From JAFALX01 sp050734185 (GTDB lineage Bacteria > Chloroflexota > Dormibacteria > Aeolococcales > Aeolococcaceae): a DNA stretch of 23,802 bases. Positions 14,235 to 20,265 of this stretch are shown here, in pieces. The stretch is from positions 1 through 23,802 of the forward strand of contig JBOHUE010000185.1 in NCBI GenBank assembly GCA_050734185.1. Reading direction: 5' to 3'. The notes below the pieces were generated by a model. That model had not been told where the DNA came from. It worked only from the letters and a program-made list of their open reading frames with translations, and did no database searches. The first letter of the stretch is position 1; every line of letters begins with the position of its first letter. The position numbers and the translations under genes were made by a program.

Positions 14235-14732
14235 ATGTCGCTTCCTGCTAACAAGACCGACGGATACGTGCTCCACCCCGACGCGGGCGAGGCACACCGT
14301 TCGTTCGTCGGCGGCGGGAGTTTTGTCATCAAGACTACTGCCGAACAGACAGGGGGTAAGTTTGCGGCCGTCGAGTTCTGTGGCCCAAAGGGCTTCGGAT
14401 CGCCCATCCATGTCCACCGCGACGACGACGAATTCTTCGTGGTGCTTGAAGGTGAGGTTCGGTTCCGGCTCGGCGATGAGGATGTCGATGTGGGCCCGCG
14501 GTCCTTCGTATACGGCCCCAGCGGAATCGCACACGGCTTCACGATGAATTCCGACACGGCGCGCGTGCTGCTGTTCTTCGGCCCTGCGGGCGTCGAGGAG
14601 TTCTTCCGCGAGGCCGCAGCGTATGTTGCAACCATTCCTCCAGGCGAAGCGCCGGACCCGAAGGCCATGGGCGAGATCGCCGCCCGTCACGGGCAGCGGA
14701 ACGTAGGTCCGCCGATGCCACCGAGAGGTTGA
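14235..14732 (+). CDS. Cupin-domain protein (quercetin-dioxygenase-like), 165 aa
   Basis: This is a single cupin domain. Motif 1 is GSPIHVHRDDDEFFVVLEGE, with the two histidines and the glutamate of a metal site, and motif 2 is GPRSFVYGPSGIAHGF, containing the third histidine. The 3-His-1-Glu set suggests a metal-dependent dioxygenase or isomerase of the quercetin 2,3-dioxygenase-like group. The C-terminal helix (GVEEFFREAAAYV) is common in actinobacterial members. The ATG at 14235 follows GAGGGG. It is the third gene of the methyltransferase - nitrilase - cupin operon, so it probably acts on the same aromatic or aldoxime/nitrile-type compound; that link is inference. Confidence 0.82.
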   Translation: MSLPANKTDGYVLHPDAGEAHRSFVGGGSFVIKTTAEQTGGKFAAVEFCGPKGFGSPIHVHRDDDEFFVVLEGEVRFRLGDEDVDVGPRSFVYGPSGIAHGFTMNSDTARVLLFFGPAGVEEFFREAAAYVATIPPGEAPDPKAMGEIAARHGQRNVGPPMPPRG

Positions 14733-14749
14733 ACTGGCCGTGGCGAGCG

Positions 14750-15040
14750 GTACCCGGGCCGCGTTCGCGTCGAAGGCCACCGCGTGGCGTCGACCGCGGC
14801 TGGCGAAGGGGACATAGCTCGTCTCCGCGACATCGGCTGATCCCTCGAGCCAGTACGGGATCTCCTGCCACGCTGCCTCCGGGATGGCACCGATCACCGC
14901 GTGCAACGGACGGCTCACGCGCACCATGATCGAGTAGCGCACATCCGGCCCGTCCACACGCCTCGACGAGCGCGCGCGTAGAACTCGGCATCGGCGCGAG
15001 ACACCGTCTCGGTGACGAAGCTGGCCGCCCCGCGGCCGCT
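14750..15040 (-). pseudogene. Degenerate IS1380-family transposase fragment
   Basis: Pieces of an IS1380-type transposase appear in successive minus-strand frames: GAASFVTETVSRADAEFYAR (about 15035-14970), then LVEACGRA, then DVRYSIMVRVSRPLHAVIG and IPYWLEGSADVAETSYVPF (14945 down to about 14800). These correspond to the conserved DDE-domain region of the family (SFYxxxVVxACR, VRFSVTVR, IPYWxDGxADVAETxY). At least two frameshifts separate the pieces. The N-terminal and C-terminal thirds and any terminal inverted repeats are not found. It is a relic, not an active element. Confidence 0.7.
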
Positions 15041-15180
15041 GGAGGCAGGGCCACCACGCAGCCGCGAGTGGTTCGGAAAGTCCCGAGCAAGCGAATATTC
15101 TGGTTGGAGTACTGATCCCGATGGGCCCGCTAGTGGATTCTGGTGGGATCTCTCTTCACAGCGCTGGATGTTCCTGGAGC

Positions 15181-15230
15181 TCGGGGAGACAGGACTCGAA
15201 CCTGCGACCCCTGGCCCCCCAGACCAGTGC
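15181..15230 (-). tRNA. 3' half of tRNA-Pro (anticodon GGG), fragment only
   Basis: The minus strand reads anticodon stem CTGGT / GCCAG (15227-15223 and 15215-15211) around loop CTGGGGG, with anticodon GGG. A 5-nt variable region follows, then T-stem GCAGG / CCTGT with loop TTCGAGT, the acceptor 3' strand CTCCCCG (15188-15182) and discriminator A (15181). The 5' half (an acceptor strand complementary to CTCCCCG, and a D-arm) is absent from 15231-15280, and CCA is not encoded. Such 3' halves are usually left by integrative elements that use tRNA genes as attachment sites. The stretch also yields the spurious plus-strand peptides RQDSNLRPLAPQ and GDRTRTCDPWPPRP. Confidence 0.75.
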
Positions 15231-15394
15231 TTATTTGGCGGCGCAGGGTCGAGTTCAGAATGGTCGCTTTCGTCGGGATTTTGGTTGGAAAGAGCACTGC
15301 ACCCCGCATGTTGGAAACGGGCGGAATCAGGTGGACTCGGGTGGACGACTCGGTTGGGGGACGTGCCCGCGCGACATTCGCACGCGTCGCCAGG

Positions 15395-15409
15395 GTTAGC
15401 GATTGGCGA
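15395..15409 (+). repeat. 15-bp direct repeat, right copy
   Basis: GTTAGCGATTGGCGA is identical to 6362-6376. Here it is followed by ATTGCCGAATATCTGAAC, so the stretch TTGGCGAATTGCCGAA is a near-palindrome. The remaining non-coding sequence between the tRNA fragment and the nitronate monooxygenase gene (15231-15529) shows no gene I can support. Confidence 0.45.
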
Positions 15410-15529
15410 ATTGCCGAATATCTGAACAGACATAAGGCCGGAGCGTTTGGATTGCGCGCGCCCCGGTTCCCGCCCTTTGACCACGACTCAACCTCGGGTT
15501 GCGGCTCTCCCGCTGCATGAGGGAGGTGC

Positions 15530-16484
15530 TCACGATCCTGCCCATGCCTGCAGCAGGCGCTCGGCGCCGTTGATCAACTCGGCGACGATCTCGGCTGCGG
15601 GTTGCACGCGTTGCACCGCGCCTACGGACATCCCGGCGTAGAGAGCCATTTGCCTCGATGGCGCCGGTGGTCGTCCGGTTGGGAGGTGGCGGAGCGAAGC
15701 GTTGTATGGGCGTCGTCGATGCACCGTCGTGCAGCTCACCGACAACGTCGCCCTTGAACGCGTTGGCCGCGTCGACGCATGACTTCAGCGTTCTGTGCGG
15801 AGCGTCGGGCCACCCCGCCCAGAACGTCGTGGACAAGACGGTTTCTGTCTCGTCTGCCTCAATCAGCGCCTCGACGTAGCGAGGATGCGCTCCAGACTCT
15901 GCGCTGGCCACGAACCGCGTTCCAACCCGCACCCCTGCCGCACCGGTGGCGAGCGCGGCTGCCACGGCTCGTGCGGTGCCGATGCCGCCTGCGGCGACCA
16001 CGGGCACCTCGACGCTGTCGAGGACATGGTCGAGCAACACGAAGAGAGGCAGGCTGCCACGGACATGTCCGCCGGCTTCGATCCCCTGGGCGACGACGAA
16101 ATCGCAGCCCGCATCCTCGGCTGAGCGGGCCTCCTCAGCAGAGCCAACCTGCCAAGCGGCGAGCGCACCGCTTCGGTGGACCCGCTCGACGAGGCCTGGA
16201 TCCGGCTGCCCGTAATGAAACTCCACCACGCGCGCTCGGCTCGCTGCCGCTTCCACCACTTCCACGTCGACGAACGGGATCAGGAAGTTGATTCCAACTA
16301 CCCCAGAGGTCTGTTCTGCGAGCCGATCGAGCACGCGCGCGGTATCCCTCGAGGGCACGACCATGCCGAGGCCTCCGCTGTCAGCTACCGCGGCGGCCAA
16401 CTCCGGCGTGCCGACCTGGGCCATGCCCGCCAGCTGAAGCGGGATGCGACAGCCGACCAGCCGCGTAAACGCTGTGTCTAGCAC
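15530..16484 (-). pseudogene. Nitronate monooxygenase-like FMN enzyme, single frameshift near the C-terminus
   Basis: The protein begins LDTAFTRLVGCRIPLQLAGM and has the FMN TIM-barrel pattern of the nitronate monooxygenase/2-nitropropane dioxygenase family. The catalytic histidine motif is GIEAGGHVRG, and phosphate-binding stretches include AAGGIGTARAVAAAL and GVRVGTRF. These enzymes oxidise alkyl nitronates to carbonyls and nitrite. The frame is intact to AIEA at about 15655. The family's expected ending (MALYAGMSVGAVQRVQPAAE to WAGS) then continues in another frame and stops at 15530. One extra base in the AAA at 15649-15651 explains this. Without the shift the frame runs on with Arg-rich sequence to 15396. 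It could be a recent pseudogene or a sequencing or assembly error. It is divergent from the pilin operon. Confidence 0.82.
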
Positions 16485-16511
16485 GGCGCCATTCTCGTCG
16501 CGCCTGCTTCC

Positions 16512-16541
16512 TTGACTAGATACACAGATATGTAGTAGTCT
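16512..16541 (+). promoter_or_regulatory. Promoter with palindromic operator, copy 3
   Basis: TTGACT (16512-16517), an 18-bp spacer and TAGTCT (16536-16541) make a strong sigma70-like promoter. The spacer holds the imperfect palindrome GATACACA-GATA-TGTAGTAG (16519-16538). Spacing to -35 and -10 is the same as in copy 2. It drives the VirB2-like/VirB6-like/M23 operon and lies 28 bp from the divergent nitronate monooxygenase start. Confidence 0.78.
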
Positions 16542-16565
16542 CCGCAGGTCGGGACAGCCGCCGAC

Positions 16566-16612
16566 GCGGTCAGAGGGGTGACCGCCAGAACACGTTTCTG
16601 GAGGAACCCCCC
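16566..16612 (+). promoter_or_regulatory. Structured 5' leader, copy 3
   Basis: Hairpin 1 is GCGGTCA (16566-16572), loop GAGGGG, TGACCGC (16579-16585). Hairpin 2 is CAGAA (16586-16590), loop CACGT, TTCTG (16596-16600). The ribosome-binding site GGAGG (16600-16604) touches hairpin 2, and a run of six C precedes the GTG at 16613. Conservation with copy 2 is as strong here as in the coding part. Confidence 0.6.
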
Positions 16613-16852
16613 GTGGATCAGTTGCAGTCCCTCATGAACAACTGGATCCTGCTCGCTCAAGGGCTGATCGGATCCATCGGTGCTCTCGCGTTCTTGGTGG
16701 CGTTCATGTACAAGATCGTCGCCGTCGATCCGCACAGCGTCGCCGAGGCGAAGAAATGGATCGGTCGGATCGTCTTCGGCACGATCGGCGTTGAGATCGC
16801 CGGCACGCTGACCCACGCGCTGATCGCCAGCGTGCCATCGTCGATTCACTGA
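16613..16852 (+). CDS. VirB2/TrbC-like pilin-type membrane protein, 79 aa
   Basis: This is a short protein with two hydrophobic helices, about residues 10-33 (NWILLAQGLIGSIGALAFLV) and 48-72 (IGRIVFGTIGVEIAGTLTH), separated by a basic loop (VDPHSVAEAKKW). Size and topology match VirB2/TrbC major pilins of type IV secretion systems, although no cleavable signal peptide is obvious, unlike the classical proteins. In such systems the pilin inserts in the inner membrane and assembles into the conjugative pilus. It starts at GTG 16613 after GGAGG. It is the first gene of an operon with the VirB6/TrbL-like gene 13 bp downstream. A truncated duplicate lies at 6285. Confidence 0.68.
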   Translation: MDQLQSLMNNWILLAQGLIGSIGALAFLVAFMYKIVAVDPHSVAEAKKWIGRIVFGTIGVEIAGTLTHALIASVPSSIH

Positions 16853-16865
16853 CGCCGCGTCGTCG

Positions 16866-17804
16866 ATGCCGTCGCCATCGTCGATCGGCCACGCGCTCAC
16901 GGATCCGCTGGGCGCGGTGCTGCAGCTGCTGACCGGGGTGCTCGCGCACGTCATCTCGACCGCGCGCATCGACCTCAACGGCGTGTTCACGCGGTACCTC
17001 TTCACCACCGTCGATCCGTCGAGCGGGCGTGCGCTGACGACGAACGCGAGCCTCGTGCACCTCAACACCACCATGACCATCGCCGCCGATGCGCTGGTCG
17101 GGGCGGTGGTCCTCTATTCGACGCTGCGCAGCATGTTCGAACACCAGAGCATGCGACCGCGATACACGCTGAAGGTGATGTTGCCGCGGCTGCTGGCATC
17201 GATCGTGCTGGTGCACGGATCCATCTACTTCATGCAGATGGCGATCGACCTCAACAACGCGCTCGGCGCGGTGGTGACGTCAATCGACGGCGGACTGAGC
17301 CTCGACCGCCTGCCGTGGTCGAGCACGTTCGACCCCGCGTCCGTGCAAGCGATCCAGGTGACGCAGGACCTCTTCCACGCACTCTTCGCCGTGGCGCTCG
17401 TTATCGCGCTGGTCATCCTCGCGCTCTCGTACGTCGTGCGCACAGCACTCCTCGAGGTGCTCATCGTGCTGGCGCCGCTTGCGGCGCTCTGCACCGTGCT
17501 GCCCGACACGCGCTCATACGCGCGTCATTGGCTGCGGTTGTTCGTCGTTACGGTGTTCATGCAGGCGGTGCAACTCGTCGTGCTCCGCGTCGCCACCACC
17601 GCAGGCTTCGCAGCGAGCGACGGTATTGCGGCGAGCCTGTACGGTCTGGCCACCCTCTGGATCATGCTCAAGGTGCCGGGGGCACTGCACTCGGCGAGCC
17701 ATTTCGAGTCGCACGCCAATTCCCTCGGGCATCACGTCGAGCGCGCGGTGCACCGGGCGATCGCGCCGCCGCGGCGGGCCGCCCGCCGCAGGGCGTCGAC
17801 ATGA
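16866..17804 (+). CDS. VirB6/TrbL-like polytopic membrane protein, 312 aa
   Basis: About six hydrophobic segments are visible, near residues 68-90, 105-130, 168-192, 193-215, 222-248 and 255-275. A soluble N-terminal part precedes them and the tail is very basic (PPRRAARRRAST). The motif ALLEVLIVLAPLAALCTVLP followed by an R-W-L-R-L-F stretch and another helix resembles TrbL/VirB6 membrane proteins of actinobacterial and related conjugation systems. In type IV secretion VirB6 forms part of the inner-membrane channel. The ATG at 16866 lies 13 bp after the pilin stop with only a weak ribosome-binding site, suggesting coupling. The stop overlaps the M23 peptidase start (ATGA). Confidence 0.68.
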   Translation: MPSPSSIGHALTDPLGAVLQLLTGVLAHVISTARIDLNGVFTRYLFTTVDPSSGRALTTNASLVHLNTTMTIAADALVGAVVLYSTLRSMFEHQSMRPRYTLKVMLPRLLASIVLVHGSIYFMQMAIDLNNALGAVVTSIDGGLSLDRLPWSSTFDPASVQAIQVTQDLFHALFAVALVIALVILALSYVVRTALLEVLIVLAPLAALCTVLPDTRSYARHWLRLFVVTVFMQAVQLVVLRVATTAGFAASDGIAASLYGLATLWIMLKVPGALHSASHFESHANSLGHHVERAVHRAIAPPRRAARRRAST

Positions 17805-18310
17805 GCCGCGCCGTCATCGTCATCGCGGCGACGTTCGCGCTGTTCGCCGCCGCGACCGCGGGCGCAGCCGGCGTCACGCGCACGGGCGCCGCTGCCTCGA
17901 CCTCATTCGTGAAACCGGTGGACGGCGCCGTCGTGAGCCAGGGCTTCGGCTGCACCGATGTGCCCGTCGAGCCGGTCGATGACGACTGCCCTGGTGGTCA
18001 CTGGCACTCGGGCATCGATCTCGCTGCTGCAACCGGAACGACGGTCGTCGCGGCGGCGGCAGGCCACGCACACGTGATCGTGTCAGCGACCGGTTTCGGC
18101 CTGCATGTCGTGATTGATCACGGCGCGGGGCTGCAGACCCTGTACGGGCACCTGTCCGCGGTCACCACCGCCGACCGCGACGAGGTGGCAGCGGGTCAGC
18201 CGATCGGCGCGGTCGGCTCGACTGGCAACTCCACCGGGCCGCATCTCCACTTCGAGGTCGACCGCAATGGCGTCGCCGAAGATCCTCGCGGCCTCGTACC
18301 GCTGCCGTGA
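17801..18310 (+). CDS. Secreted M23-family (LytM) metallopeptidase, 169 aa
   Basis: An N-terminal signal peptide (AVIVIAATFALFAAATAGAA, residues 4-23) is followed by a short LytM domain. All zinc-site motifs are present: H69 and D73 in HWHSGIDLAA, and H148 with H150 in GPHLHFEV; H117 lies in YGHLS. M23 enzymes cleave peptidoglycan cross-bridges. In this position it would open the cell wall for assembly of the pilin and VirB6-like complex, a job done by lysozyme-like VirB1 proteins in proteobacterial systems. It is translationally coupled to the preceding membrane protein (4-bp overlap) and ends the operon. The 194 bp before the convergent phosphatidyltransferase gene hold no clear terminator. 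Confidence 0.88.
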   Translation: MSRAVIVIAATFALFAAATAGAAGVTRTGAAASTSFVKPVDGAVVSQGFGCTDVPVEPVDDDCPGGHWHSGIDLAAATGTTVVAAAAGHAHVIVSATGFGLHVVIDHGAGLQTLYGHLSAVTTADRDEVAAGQPIGAVGSTGNSTGPHLHFEVDRNGVAEDPRGLVPLP

Positions 18311-18504
18311 AGCGCGCCAGACAATGGCGTCGCGGGAGCTCCTCGTGCCCGCTGCCGCGGCCGTGACGCGCGCCGGCGCGACCGGCACACCCGGAGCGAT
18401 ACCGTCTGCGGAGGCGAGCCCGATGTCCTCGGAGCGAGGAACGAGGCGTGGGTCTCAGCGGGGTCTACTGCGTGCGTTCTCGCGAAGCGGCGTACCGCTG
18501 CGGT

Positions 18505-19107
18505 TCAGCTCCCAGCTGCAGGTGTCCGCCGCGACTCCTGCCAGACGAGCCAGATGCGCTGCAGCGCGGTGACGTTGGTGAGCACCGCCAGGATCCACAG
18601 CGCCCAGATGAGCAGCGGGGAAACGATCAGTCCGATCACGGTGATGACCACTCGCTCGGGGCGGGCGAGGAGCCCGCCGTTGCTCTCGAACCCGAGCGAT
18701 TGCGCCCGCGCGCGCACGTACGAGACCAGCAGCGACCCCGCGAGGGCGACCATCACAAGCATCGGCTCGAGCGTCGCGTGCACGCGAAACAGGAAGTAGT
18801 AGAGCAGCGCGATTGATGTGAACGCCTCGGCGTAGCGGTCCACGGTGGAGTCGAGAAACGCGCCGTAGCGTTGCGTGTTGCCCGAGAAGCGCGCGAGCGC
18901 ACCGTCGAAGATGTCGAAGATGCTCGCGAGAAAGAGCACGACGCCGCCGGCGATGAGGTCGCCAAGCGCGATGAGCACCGCCGACCCAAGGCAGATCGCG
19001 AGGCCGAGGACGGTGAGCGCGTTCGGGCTCAGATGCAGAGCACGCAACACCGGGGCGGCGTGCCGGGCTGTGGCCCTAACCCAGTTCTGGAATATTGCCG
19101 TGAACAC
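18505..19107 (-). CDS. CDP-alcohol phosphatidyltransferase, probably phosphatidylinositol (phosphate) synthase type, 200 aa
   Basis: The complete signature D-x2-DG-x2-AR-x8-G-x3-D-x3-D is present as D65, D68-G69, A72-R73, G82, D86 and D90. About six membrane helices surround it. The enzyme joins a CDP-diacylglycerol phosphatidyl group to an alcohol. Given the inositol-phosphate synthase and PatA/PimA-like genes upstream in the same direction, the acceptor is most likely inositol phosphate, but sequence alone does not exclude glycerol phosphate. The GTG at 19107 with AGGTGG upstream gives the usual N-terminus (FTAIFQNWVRATARHAAP). It overlaps the glycosyltransferase stop by 32 bp, so the genes are tightly coupled. 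Confidence 0.85.
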   Translation of the reverse strand: MFTAIFQNWVRATARHAAPVLRALHLSPNALTVLGLAICLGSAVLIALGDLIAGGVVLFLASIFDIFDGALARFSGNTQRYGAFLDSTVDRYAEAFTSIALLYYFLFRVHATLEPMLVMVALAGSLLVSYVRARAQSLGFESNGGLLARPERVVITVIGLIVSPLLIWALWILAVLTNVTALQRIWLVWQESRRTPAAGS

Positions 19108-20245
19108 TGTCAGCCACCTGCTGCGTCGCGGCGCGGTCGCGCGCGTCCGCGTAGACGTTGAGCACGTCGTTGACGACGCGACCCCAGTCATATCGTTGCG
19201 CCTTGGCCAGCGCGGTTCGTCCCATCGCCCTGCGCCGCGGATCGTCGTCGAGCAGCGTGCGCAGCGCCACCGCAAACGCTTCCGGCCGCTTCGGCGGAGC
19301 GAGCAGGCCATCCTCGCCGTCACTGACGACCTGCGAGAAGCCCGGGATCGCCGAGGCCACCACGGGCACACCGCTCGCCATCGCCTCGAGCAGCACGATG
19401 CCGAAGCTCTCACTCCCCGTTGCGGGCGAGCAGAACACGTCTGCCGACGCGAAGTAGCGCGGGATCATCTCGCCGGACACGTAGCCGTGAAAGCTGACGT
19501 CGGGAATGCCCAGCGCCTCGCATTGGCGCTCGTATCCCCAGCGCATCGGTCCCTCGCCGACGACCATCAGTCGCACGCCGGCGCGCTCGCGACGCAGCAT
19601 CCCGTACGCCTCGAGGAGCGTCGGAAACCCCTTGCGCGACTCCAGCCGGCCGACGAACAGGATGGTGCGCCAGCCGTCCTCACGCGCATGGTCGATCGGC
19701 TGCAGCTTCGGGTTGAAACGCGCGCAGTCGATGCCGTTGGGGACGATGCGGTAATCGCCGTCGAAGTAGCGCGACACGAAGTCGCGCGCAGGCGCGCTCA
19801 CCGCGATCAGCGCATGGAGCCGGTGGAAATACCGCTTGAGGAACGGACGCCCGTAGTAGTAGCCGAGGTTGCTGCGCGCCATCGCGTGAAACGTGCCCAC
19901 GTTGGTGCCGCGGTTGAAGCGGAGCACGCTGAGCGGCAGCGACGGCACCAGCGGCTCGTGATAGTGGACGACGTCGAACTCGGACTCGTTGAGCAGCGCG
20001 CGGATGCGCCGCACCATGTGGAACGAGAGGCTGATGCGGGCCACCGATCCGTTGCTCCGGACCGCCACGCTGCGGCCGAATCGGATGTAGCCCGGAATGC
20101 CGTGGTCGTCACCGACGCGGCTCGATGGCGCGAGCACCGTGACATCGTGACCGCGATGCCGCAGCTCGTCGGAGAGATGGCGCACATGCTCGGTCACCCC
20201 GCCGGGGTGCATGAAGTCGTACGGCGAGACCTGGCAGATCTTCAC
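19076..20245 (-). CDS. GT4-family glycosyltransferase, PimA-like mannosyltransferase candidate
   Basis: The protein has two Rossmann domains of the GT-B fold. The N-terminal one starts VKICQVSPYDFMHPGGVTEH, whose GGV loop binds the acceptor. The C-terminal one has FVGRLESRKG, VVGEGPM and the E-x7-E nucleotide-sugar site in ESFGIVLLEAMASG. Context with an acyltransferase, a CDP-alcohol phosphatidyltransferase and inositol-phosphate synthase resembles the mycobacterial pimA neighbourhood, so transfer of mannose to phosphatidylinositol on the inner face of the membrane is the leading idea. Other sugars and lipids remain possible. The GTG at 20245 is preferred because it starts directly on the first strand and falls 20 bp after the acyltransferase gene. 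A longer frame to 20311 would overlap that gene. Confidence 0.85.
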   Translation of the reverse strand: MKICQVSPYDFMHPGGVTEHVRHLSDELRHRGHDVTVLAPSSRVGDDHGIPGYIRFGRSVAVRSNGSVARISLSFHMVRRIRALLNESEFDVVHYHEPLVPSLPLSVLRFNRGTNVGTFHAMARSNLGYYYGRPFLKRYFHRLHALIAVSAPARDFVSRYFDGDYRIVPNGIDCARFNPKLQPIDHAREDGWRTILFVGRLESRKGFPTLLEAYGMLRRERAGVRLMVVGEGPMRWGYERQCEALGIPDVSFHGYVSGEMIPRYFASADVFCSPATGSESFGIVLLEAMASGVPVVASAIPGFSQVVSDGEDGLLAPPKRPEAFAVALRTLLDDDPRRRAMGRTALAKAQRYDWGRVVNDVLNVYADARDRAATQQVADSVHGNIPELG

Positions 20246-20265
20246 GTCGGGCGCAATGATGCAGC

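Noticed and set aside
15181..15262. Complete tRNA-Pro gene
   Set aside because: No 5' acceptor strand complementary to CTCCCCG and no D-arm can be formed from the sequence upstream of the anticodon arm.
15012..15520. Plus-strand ORFs giving peptides such as RQDSNLRPLAPQ and GDRTRTCDPWPPRP
   Set aside because: These are the well-known spurious translations of the strand opposite a tRNA 3' half; no start signal or protein family supports them.
964..16541. Palindrome as a BlaI/MecI/CopY operator
   Set aside because: Those sites have ACA-N2-TGT cores; here the spacing is four bases, and no BlaI-type gene lies in the window.
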